Source of the DNA: Actinomadura litoris
GTDB lineage: Bacteria; Actinomycetota; Actinomycetes; Streptosporangiales; Streptosporangiaceae
Assembly: GCF_009733595.1 (NCBI RefSeq)
Contig: NZ_WOFH01000009.1
Span: forward strand, 348,027 to 412,026
Direction of reading: 5' to 3'
DNA length: 64,000 bases
Position 1 is the first letter of the stretch; each line of letters opens with the position of its first letter. The notes under the pieces were generated by a model. It was not told the origin of the DNA. It made no database searches and saw only the letters and a program-made list of their open reading frames with translations. Shown here piece after piece: positions 57,683 through 64,000 of this stretch. The position numbers and the translations under genes were made by a program.

Positions 57683-60376
57683 TTGCGGCTGCCGGAGCAT
57701 CTGGAGCTACTGCTCACCGACGAGCCGGTGCTCGACGTCTACGCCTACGGCCCGTGGCGGGTCCCGGACGGGCTGTTCGAGGAGATCGCCGCGCGGATCG
57801 ACGCCCTGGCCGCCGACCCGCGCGCCGTCGACCTCACCACCGACGAGCACAAGCTGCTGACCCTGCCCGCCTCGCTGGTCACCGCGGAGATCTTCGGCAT
57901 CCTGGCGTTCCTGCCCGGCGGCGGCGCGATCAAGGCGGGCTCGTGGTCGCAGCTCCCCGAGCGGCTGCTGAACCGGCACCTGGTCAACCCCGGCCCGCTC
58001 AGCACCCGCATGACGCGCTGGGACGCGCCGGGCGGCCGCTGGCGTCCCCCCGTCGACTGGCTGGTCGAGGCGCCCGACCGGGAGCTGGCGATCGAGCTGG
58101 CCCGCGAGTGCCTCGGCGTGCTGGAGGGCATCGAGCCGCTGGACGAGCGGCGCCGCGCGCTGCTGCGCCTCTACGACGACCCGCCCGCGTGCGATGTGAA
58201 CCTGCCGAAGATGGAGCTGCGCGAGCACTGGCACGCGCACGCCGACGACGCGGCCGTCGCGTCCATCCCCGAGCTGCTCGGCCCGGTCGGCTACCTGGAG
58301 TGGGTGTGCGCCGGGCTGCTCGCCGCCTACGAGCACCTGACGAACGTCGCGCCGCGCGAGGAGTCCGTCGAGTCGCACCTGATCCAGCTGCTGCTCCAGG
58401 GCAGCCTGGAGCACGTCCCGGCGGAGCTGGCGGTCGCGCTCGGCGAGGACCGCTACCGCGAGCTGCAGCAGCGGTTCAGCGGCGAGCGCCGCGGGTTCAA
58501 GGCGGGCGCGTGGCAGGAGCAGACGCGGGCGTGGCTCGTCCGCGCGCTGGTGTCGGGCGCGGCGGACGCGTGCCGGGCCTGGCTCGACATGTCGATGCGC
58601 TTCGTCGCGATCGTGCAGGGCCTGCCGGGCGACCCGTGGTTCCCGAAGGCCGAGTGGATCCCCGTCGGGCAGTTCCAGACCGACCTGCGGCGCCTGTACG
58701 CGCCGCGCCGCCACGTCGTGAACCCGCTGATCGAGGAGCTGCGGGTCACCTCGGGCGCGGTCGCCGAACCGGCCGCGCGCCCCGAGCTGGCGACCTCGCT
58801 GGTCGGTCAGCCGGAGGTGACGGCGGCGCTGGACGAGCTGACCCGCGGCAAGGAGCCCGTCCGGCTGCTGCTCACCGGCCCCGACGGCACCGGCAAGCGG
58901 GACGCGGCGCAGGAGCTCGGCAAGGCGCTCGCGCTCGGCCGCGACCCGCTGTGGGTCACCGACAACCTGTTCTCCGGGCAGCGGCTCTCCGACGCGGTCG
59001 CCAAGCTGCACGCCGACGCCCGCGACTGCGCCGGCGACCGGCTGCTGATCATCGAGGGGCTGGACGGCGTCGTCGCCGACCCCGGCAACGGCGAGGCGCT
59101 CGCCGCCGAGCTGCACCGGCTGCTGGCCGTCCACCCCGACCTCCAGCTCGTCGCGCTGTGCGACACCGGCGGCGACGAGCGGATCCGCGAGATCAACCCC
59201 GTCCTGCCGCAGCGGTTCCGGATCGCGCGGACCCGGCCGTTCGACGCGGGCGGCCACGCCGAGCTGTTCCGGCGGGCGCTGGACAAGCACGGCGTGCGGG
59301 CGACCCGGCACGCGATCGAGGCGGCGGGCGCGCTGCTGGAGGCGACCCCGCCGACGCAGACGCTCCGCAACGCGCGCCTCGCGCCCCACCTCGCCGACCA
59401 GGTCGTCGCCGCCGTCAGGGCGCGGACGGCCGACGGCGGGGAGCTGGTCGTCCGCAAGCAGGACATCCCCGAGACGCTCGACACGGCGCAGTCCATCGGC
59501 AACCCGCTCGCCGAGCTGCGCGACCTCACCGGGCTGGAGACCGTCAAGCACGAGATCGCGCTGCTGGTCGCGGGCACGCACGCGGCGCGACTGCGCGGCG
59601 AGTCCGGGCTGCGCATCACCCCGCCGACCCGGCACATGGTGTTCACCGGCAACCCCGGCACCGGCAAGACGATGGTCGCGCGGCTGCTCGGCCGCATCTA
59701 CCGGCGGCTCGGCGTGCTGTCGTCGGGGCACCTGGTCGAGGCGTCCCGCGCGCACCTGGTCGGGGAGTACATCGGGCAGACCGCGCCGCGCACCCGGCGG
59801 CTGGTGGAGCGCGCGATCGGCGGCGTGCTGTTCATCGACGAGGCCTACACGCTGACGCAGTCGCCGCTGAAGGGCGACTACGGCCACGAGGCCATCGCCG
59901 AGCTGGTCAAGCTGATGGAGGACCACCGCGAGGACCTCGTCGTCATCGTCGCCGGATACCAGCAGGAGATGGCCGAGTTCCTCGCCGCCAACCCCGGCCT
60001 GGACTCGCGCTTCCCCAAGCAGCTCCACTTCCCCGACTACACCGACGACGAGCTGCTGACGGTGTTCGAGCAGCTCGCCGCCGCCGACGGGTTCCGCATG
60101 GCGGACGGCACGCAGGAGGTGCTGCGCTCGATGCTGCGCCGGGCGCCGCGCGGGCCGTCCTTCGGCAACGGCCGCCTGATGCGCAACATGCTGGACGTCG
60201 CGGTCGCGAACCAGGCCGACCGGGTCGCCTCCGCCGCCGTCACGGCCAAGCGGGCGGAGAGGAAGGGCGACAAGCCGCCGCGGATGCCGTCCAAGAAGGA
60301 GCTGATCACGCTCACCGCGGAGGACCTGCCGCCGCTGCTCGACCACCCCGAGGAGTTCTTCGGCCTCTACCTCTAG
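57683..60376 (+). CDS. large AAA+ ATPase of the CbxX/EccA (SpoVK-like) family
   Basis: An 897-residue protein. The N-terminal 385 residues are helical and not recognised. A first AAA-like module (about 390-610) has a P-loop-like GPDGTGKRD that lacks the Ser/Thr after Lys, with a degenerate Walker B LLIIEGLDG. A second, complete CbxX/EccA module (about 620-860) has Walker A GNPGTGKT, the pore-loop-like RAHLVGEYIGQTAPRT, Walker B VLFIDEAYTL and the sensor/Arg-finger region NPGLDSRFPKQLHFPDYTDDEL. Such ATPases serve type VII secretion (EccA), sporulation or Rubisco activation. TTG at 57683 is preferred because GGGGAG is 7 bases upstream; a TTG 24 bases earlier has no such site. No other type VII gene is adjacent. 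Confidence 0.85.
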   Translation: MRLPEHLELLLTDEPVLDVYAYGPWRVPDGLFEEIAARIDALAADPRAVDLTTDEHKLLTLPASLVTAEIFGILAFLPGGGAIKAGSWSQLPERLLNRHLVNPGPLSTRMTRWDAPGGRWRPPVDWLVEAPDRELAIELARECLGVLEGIEPLDERRRALLRLYDDPPACDVNLPKMELREHWHAHADDAAVASIPELLGPVGYLEWVCAGLLAAYEHLTNVAPREESVESHLIQLLLQGSLEHVPAELAVALGEDRYRELQQRFSGERRGFKAGAWQEQTRAWLVRALVSGAADACRAWLDMSMRFVAIVQGLPGDPWFPKAEWIPVGQFQTDLRRLYAPRRHVVNPLIEELRVTSGAVAEPAARPELATSLVGQPEVTAALDELTRGKEPVRLLLTGPDGTGKRDAAQELGKALALGRDPLWVTDNLFSGQRLSDAVAKLHADARDCAGDRLLIIEGLDGVVADPGNGEALAAELHRLLAVHPDLQLVALCDTGGDERIREINPVLPQRFRIARTRPFDAGGHAELFRRALDKHGVRATRHAIEAAGALLEATPPTQTLRNARLAPHLADQVVAAVRARTADGGELVVRKQDIPETLDTAQSIGNPLAELRDLTGLETVKHEIALLVAGTHAARLRGESGLRITPPTRHMVFTGNPGTGKTMVARLLGRIYRRLGVLSSGHLVEASRAHLVGEYIGQTAPRTRRLVERAIGGVLFIDEAYTLTQSPLKGDYGHEAIAELVKLMEDHREDLVVIVAGYQQEMAEFLAANPGLDSRFPKQLHFPDYTDDELLTVFEQLAAADGFRMADGTQEVLRSMLRRAPRGPSFGNGRLMRNMLDVAVANQADRVASAAVTAKRAERKGDKPPRMPSKKELITLTAEDLPPLLDHPEEFFGLYL

Positions 60377-60437
60377 CGCCGGGCGGATGTGGGTATAACC
60401 CGCTTCGGCTTCCCGCTGCGAGTGAGGAGGCCCTGCC

Positions 60438-61973
60438 GTGCTCTCGGGGTTGGACGGGGAGGAGCGCGTGCTGCGGGGCATCGCGTCCCGGGAGACCGCG
60501 CGGCTGCGCGACGGGACGCGCCCGTGGACGTGGTGGCTGGAGCGCGCCGTCCTGCACGGCCGCCGGTTCGGGTACACGAACACGCTGCTGATCGCCGCGC
60601 AGTGGCGGGCGGCGACCGACGTCCGCTCCTACGAGGAGTGGCGGGCGGCCGGACGGCAGGTCCGCCGGGGCGAGGCCGGGATCCGCGTGTTCGGGCCGTC
60701 CGGCGGGGTGCGCGCGGTGTTCGACGTGGCGCAGACGACCGGGTTACCGCTGCCCGCCGTTCCGCGTGGCCCCTCGGCGGCCTTCGACTGGGCCGAGCAT
60801 GTTCGCCATCTGCGCGAGGTCGAGGCGGATTCGGTCGGTTACCTGGTGCGGGCCTGGCTCGGCTGGGAGCCGCGCCCGCCCGTCTTCCCGGTCAACGCCT
60901 TCTGGGCCGGGCCGGACGCCGGGGACCGCATCCTGCGGCTCAGCAGACGCCTCCACGCGCGGGCGCGCGGGCCGGCCTCGTCCGCCGCCGGGATCATGGA
61001 CGCGGCGCACCGGTTCTTCCAGACGCGGTGCGAGGAGAGCTGGGTGCCCGCCTACCTCGCGGAACGCGGCTTCCCCGCGCGGGTGCGGCGGCGCCGGCGG
61101 ATCGGGCACGCGCCGCCCGGCCCCCACACCCTCACCGACCACCTGCGCGGGCTCGGCCACGACGACGAGGAGATCGTCGGGGCCGGCCTGGCCCGTCAGG
61201 GCGACGACGGCGTCCACGACACGTTCCGCGACCGGCTGATGTTCGCCATCCGGACCCCGGACGGCGCGATCGCCGGGTTCCTCGGCCGCCGCCGCGACGG
61301 CGCCGACGGGCCGAAGTACCTCAACGGCCCGGCCACCGCGCTCTTCCACAAGTCCGAGCTGCTCTACGGGCTGCACGAGGCGCGCGACCGGCTCGCGGCG
61401 GGGGCGCGCCCCGTCCTGGTCGAGGGGCCGCTCGACGCCGTCGCGGTCGCGCTCGCCGGGCACGCCGCCGTGGCGGCCTGCGGGCTGTCGCTCACCGGGG
61501 CGCAGCTCGCCGCGCTCGGCGGCGTCGCCGACCTCGCCGCGACCGGCGTGCTGGTCGCGCTGGACGGCGACCCGGCGGGGCGGTCCGGCGCCGTCCGCGC
61601 CTGGGAGACGCTGGCGGGCGTCCCCGGGCCGGTCGACACGGTCGCGCTCCCGCCCGGACGCGACCCCGCCGACCTGCTGCGGGGCGGGGGGCGCGCGGCC
61701 GTCCGCCGCGCCCTGCGCGCCCGCGCCCCGCTGGCGGACGCGGCCGTGGACGCCGCGATCGACCGGGCGGGGGGCGCGCTGGCGACCGTGGAGGAACGCC
61801 TCGCCGCGGTCCGCGCCGCCGCGTCGGTCATCGCGGCGCGCCCGCCCGAGGCGGCACGTCAGGCCGTGCGCACCGCCGAACGCACCGGCGTCCCGGCCTG
61901 GCTCGTCACCGAGGCGCTGATCGAAGCCGCTCGGCGGCCGCGAAGAGCAGGTCCTCCGCGCCCGGCCGGGTGA
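60438..61973 (+). CDS. ArdC-N-like / DnaG-type primase core with Toprim fusion
   Basis: A 511-residue protein. Residues about 30-110 resemble the ArdC N-terminal ssDNA-binding domain (YTNTLLIAAQW, SYEEWRAAGRQVRRGEAGIRVFGP). Residues about 165-310 hold the DnaG catalytic-core N-terminal pattern (FFQTRCEESWVPAYL, DRLMFAIRTPDGAIAGFLGRR, GPKYLNGPATALFHKSELLYGL). Residues about 320-410 form a Toprim domain with E329 (LVEGPLDAVAVAL) and D376/D378 (ALDGDPAG). The CHC2 zinc finger of DnaG is missing. Such fusions occur in plasmid, conjugative and phage replication genes. GTG at 60438 is 8 bases after GAGGAGG and 61 bases after the AAA+ gene, so the two likely form an operon. Its end overlaps the convergent amidase gene by 68 bases. 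Confidence 0.8.
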   Translation: MLSGLDGEERVLRGIASRETARLRDGTRPWTWWLERAVLHGRRFGYTNTLLIAAQWRAATDVRSYEEWRAAGRQVRRGEAGIRVFGPSGGVRAVFDVAQTTGLPLPAVPRGPSAAFDWAEHVRHLREVEADSVGYLVRAWLGWEPRPPVFPVNAFWAGPDAGDRILRLSRRLHARARGPASSAAGIMDAAHRFFQTRCEESWVPAYLAERGFPARVRRRRRIGHAPPGPHTLTDHLRGLGHDDEEIVGAGLARQGDDGVHDTFRDRLMFAIRTPDGAIAGFLGRRRDGADGPKYLNGPATALFHKSELLYGLHEARDRLAAGARPVLVEGPLDAVAVALAGHAAVAACGLSLTGAQLAALGGVADLAATGVLVALDGDPAGRSGAVRAWETLAGVPGPVDTVALPPGRDPADLLRGGGRAAVRRALRARAPLADAAVDAAIDRAGGALATVEERLAAVRAAASVIAARPPEAARQAVRTAERTGVPAWLVTEALIEAARRPRRAGPPRPAG

Positions 61974-63243
61974 CGAGCTGCGCGGCGACCGGGAGGCCGC
62001 CGACCGTCCCGGCGGGGACGCTGATCGCCGGGAGGCCGAGCACGTTCCACGCGCAGGTGAGGCTGATCAGCAGCGGGGTCAGCGGGCCGAGGTCGCTCCC
62101 GGTCGTCCCGATCGGCGGCGCGGTGATCGGCATCGTCGGCAGCACGAGCAGGTCGTGCCGCCTCAGCAGCACCTCGACCTCGCGGCGGATCTCCGCGCGC
62201 TCGCGCTCCGCCCGGACGTAGCGCCAGCCGGGCGTGCGCCCGGCGCGCTCCAGCCGCTCCAGCGTCGGGCGCTGGAACAGCTCCGGCGCGTCGGCGACCC
62301 GCTCGGCGTGGACCTCGTAGGCCTCGCTGTCCTGGATCGCCGCGAACACCCGGCGGAGCTCCTTCAGATCCACCTTCACGGACGCGGCGTCCGGGAACAC
62401 CGCGCGGACCGTCCCCGCCACGGCGCGCTCCACGTCCGGGTCGATCTCCTGCGGCTCGATCCAGGCGACGCTTCCGCCGGGCTCGGGCCGCGGCTCGAAC
62501 GGCTCGGGCGGCTCGAACGGCTCGCGCGGCTCGGACAGCCCGGGTGGCAGGTCGGCCAGCACGCGGTAGGCGGTGCGGCAGTCGGCGGGGGTGCCCGCGA
62601 GCACGCCGACATGGTCGAACGACCGCGCCAGCGGGAACACGCCGCCGGTCGGGATCGCGCCGAACCGCGGCTTGAAGCCGGTGATCCCGCAGAACGCGGC
62701 GGGGATGCGCACCGAGCCGCCCGTGTCGGTGCCGATCGCCAGCGGGACCGTTCCCGCCGCGACCGCCACCGCGCTGCCGCTGGACGAGCCGCCCGACATC
62801 CGGGACGGGTCGCGCGGGTTGCGGCACGGGCCGTCCGCCGAGACGTCGCCGGTGCCGCCGTAGGCGAACTCGTGCGTCCCGGTCTTGCCGACGATCACCG
62901 CACCGGCGGTGCGCAGCCGCGTCACCACCGCCGCGTCGTGCTCGGCCGTGTGCCCGGCGAAGTGCGCCGAGCCCATGCCGGTGGGCAGGCCGGCGACGTC
63001 GATGATGTCCTTCACCGCGACCGGGATCCCGTGCAGCGGACCGCGGTCGGCGCTGGACCCGAGCTCCTCGTCGGCCTGCCGCGCCGCCACCGCCGCGCCC
63101 TCCTCGTCGAGGGTCACGAACGCGTTGAGGGACGGGTCGACCGACTCCAGCGCCCGCTCCAGCAGCCCCGACGCCGACTCGGTGCCCGCGCGCAGCGCCG
63201 CGCCGAGGTCCGCCAGCGTCCGTCCGGCGAAGAATCCACCCAT
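61906..63243 (-). CDS. amidase-signature family amidohydrolase
   Basis: A 445-residue enzyme of the amidase-signature family, hydrolysing or transferring amide groups through a Ser-cisSer-Lys triad. All three are visible: VAVKDIIDVAG (Lys about 76), SGGSSSGSAVAVAAG (cis-Ser about 152) and GTDTGGSVRIPAA (Ser about 176). Its substrate is unknown; it could be a free amidase or act in atypical tRNA amidation. A Pro/Glu-rich insert (PREPFEPPEPFEPRPEP, about 245-261) is unusual and repetitive. ATG at 63241-63243 follows GAGGCGGA. Confidence 0.93.
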   Translation of the reverse strand: MGGFFAGRTLADLGAALRAGTESASGLLERALESVDPSLNAFVTLDEEGAAVAARQADEELGSSADRGPLHGIPVAVKDIIDVAGLPTGMGSAHFAGHTAEHDAAVVTRLRTAGAVIVGKTGTHEFAYGGTGDVSADGPCRNPRDPSRMSGGSSSGSAVAVAAGTVPLAIGTDTGGSVRIPAAFCGITGFKPRFGAIPTGGVFPLARSFDHVGVLAGTPADCRTAYRVLADLPPGLSEPREPFEPPEPFEPRPEPGGSVAWIEPQEIDPDVERAVAGTVRAVFPDAASVKVDLKELRRVFAAIQDSEAYEVHAERVADAPELFQRPTLERLERAGRTPGWRYVRAERERAEIRREVEVLLRRHDLLVLPTMPITAPPIGTTGSDLGPLTPLLISLTCAWNVLGLPAISVPAGTVGGLPVAAQLVTRPGAEDLLFAAAERLRSAPR

Positions 63244-63501
63244 TCCGCCTCCTCACGCTCCTGATCTTCCGCGTAGCATCCCAGACGCCGCGCGGCCGGG
63301 ACAGTGGCCGAACAGCCGCCGGGAGGGTCGCCGGAGGGTCGCCGGGAGGGTCGCGTCCGGGCGGCGTCGGTCACCGTCCGCTCGACGCGGGTCACGGACC
63401 GTTCGCCGAGGCGTTTTCCGATCCGGTGAATCTACGCGCCGGTACGCGGCAAGCTTCAACGCACCTTGTGGAGACGCTCCCACCGGTTCGTATTGGGGGG
63501 C

Positions 63502-63529
63502 GGGGCGGCGGCCCTTCGACCGCCGCCCC
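63502..63529 (+). promoter_or_regulatory. leader hairpin 1 upstream of phosphoketolase
   Basis: GGGGCGGCGG / CCGCCGCCCC forms a perfect 10-bp stem with an 8-base loop, about 160 bases before the phosphoketolase ATG. It has no T-run. It could be a terminator of an upstream transcript or part of a leader structure. Confidence 0.5.
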
Positions 63530-63564
63530 ACGGCCGGTGACGTCCACAGCCGGGGTGGGGGGAC

Positions 63565-63612
63565 GAGGCCACGGCGGCGCGGTAGACGGCGCGCACCCGC
63601 CGCCGTGGCCTC
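63565..63612 (+). promoter_or_regulatory. leader hairpin 2 upstream of phosphoketolase
   Basis: GAGGCCACGGCGGC and its exact complement, a 14-bp stem enclosing a 20-base loop, ends 77 bases before the phosphoketolase start. The two hairpins in tandem may form a regulatory leader. Confidence 0.55.
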
Positions 63613-63688
63613 CTCGGCCCCCGGTTAGGGCGCATGGATCGCGGGGACGTGATCCTGCGGCGGCACACCGACCCGGAGGGACGCGCCC

Positions 63689-64000
63689 ATGACCGACGAC
63701 CTCGCGACGGCCCGTGGTTCGACTGATCGTGGTTCGACTGACCGTGGTTCGGCAGAACGCGGTTCGGCGGCCCGTGGTTCGGCAGAACGTGGTTTGACGG
63801 ACGACGAGGCGCGGCGGGTCGACGCGTACTGGCGGGCGGCGAACTATCTGTCGGCGGGTCAGATCTATCTGCTGGGCAATCCGCTGTTGCGGGAGCCGCT
63901 GCGGCCGGAGCACATCAAGCCCCGGTTGCTGGGGCACTGGGGTACCTCGCCGGGGCTGAACTTCTGCTACGTCCATCTGAACCGGACGATCAGGGCCCGT
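63689..64000 (+). CDS. xfp: phosphoketolase, N-terminal part (cut by the window edge)
   Basis: The first 104 codons of a thiamine-diphosphate-dependent xylulose-5-phosphate/fructose-6-phosphate phosphoketolase, which cleaves the sugar phosphate to acetyl phosphate. From residue 45 the family start is clear: DAYWRAANYLSAGQIYLLGN, PLREPLRPEHIKPRLLGHWG (in two blocks), then TSPGLNFCYVHLNR. Before it, residues 9-38 are six repeats of a five-residue unit RGSTD/RGSAE, not expected in the family. ATG at 63689 is 7 bases after GGAGGG. The rest of the gene lies beyond the right edge. Confidence 0.93.
   Translation, partial: MTDDLATARGSTDRGSTDRGSAERGSAARGSAERGLTDDEARRVDAYWRAANYLSAGQIYLLGNPLLREPLRPEHIKPRLLGHWGTSPGLNFCYVHLNRTIRAR
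63713..63802 (+). repeat. 15-bp tandem repeat, six units, inside phosphoketolase
   Basis: Six in-frame 15-bp units beginning CGTGGTTCG (or CGCGGTTCG) encode RGSTD, RGSTD, RGSAE, RGSAA, RGSAE and RGLTD. Variation between units is mostly in the last two codons. Copy number could change by slippage without breaking the frame. Confidence 0.9.

Larger units (their letters stand above)
63244..63688. other. intergenic region between amidase and phosphoketolase genes
   Basis: This 445-base gap should hold divergent promoters. It contains a GGGAGGGTCGCC-type direct repeat near 63315-63360 and two strong hairpins listed separately. No gene is apparent. Confidence 0.5.

Noticed and set aside
57707..60583. 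Long antisense and shifted frames over the AAA+ ATPase gene
   Set aside because: Only the frame from 57683 has Walker motifs and a ribosome site; the others are compositional shadows.
1..64000. Insertion sequence, integrase or prophage
   Set aside because: No transposase, integrase, capsid or terminase gene was found; mobile-element hints are limited to the small repeats and the ArdC-like fusion.

Overview
The window is high-GC DNA with dense coding, frequent GTG starts and many start/stop overlaps (ATGA, GTGA, TGATG). It encodes an Rpf-type resuscitation factor, an actinobacterial protein O-mannosyltransferase and a TamR-like regulator. This is chromosomal DNA of a Gram-positive actinomycete; an Actinomadura-like member of the Streptosporangiales is my best guess, by inference only. 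The conserved core (glmU-prs-rplY-pth, ispE, rsmA, rpf, tatD, metG, rsmI, pmt) is the same gene set as one chromosomal stretch of Mycobacterium tuberculosis (about Rv1002c-Rv1018c). Here it is opened by accessory blocks.

Left region (1-18.7 kb): a cell-surface polysaccharide locus. It has two tandem paralogous secreted propeller/LamG/PKD proteins (the first cut by the window edge), a lipoprotein, an exported parallel beta-helix protein, a PAPS-type sulfotransferase, a Wzy/O-antigen-ligase-like polymerase, a membrane-anchored propeller, rmlC, and the rmlA-rmlB-rmlD operon for dTDP-L-rhamnose. These are followed by cysD-cysN (ATP sulfurylase), a CysQ-like phosphatase and a WbaP-like phosphoglycosyltransferase. 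Together they suggest a sulfated, rhamnose-containing exopolysaccharide, which is the most interesting system in the window.

Middle region (18.9-39.5 kb): pth, rplY, prs, glmU and tRNA-Gln; a desaturase-TetR pair; trans-aconitate methyltransferase, a two-domain TerD protein and a TamR-like MarR regulator sharing a palindromic operator; an ABC-F ATPase; ispE; a GH26-like lipoprotein; rsmA with an unusual C-terminal extension; rpf; an FHA protein; a MauE-thioredoxin-like protein; and tatD-metG. A previously unnoted interspersed repeat of about 150 bp occurs at 20.35-20.70 kb and again at 41.46-41.61 kb, each time at gene 3' ends.

Right region (39.8-64 kb): three multispanning GT-C glycosyltransferases around a GT2 enzyme, a zinc-ribbon protein, rsmI divergent from pmt, an MFS/LacI pair, corA, a penicillin-binding protein divergent from a LysR/beta-lactamase-like operon, a large EccA/CbxX-type AAA+ ATPase followed by an ArdC-N/primase-toprim fusion, an amidase, and the first 104 codons of a phosphoketolase with an in-frame 15-bp tandem repeat. 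No insertion sequence, prophage or CRISPR array was seen.
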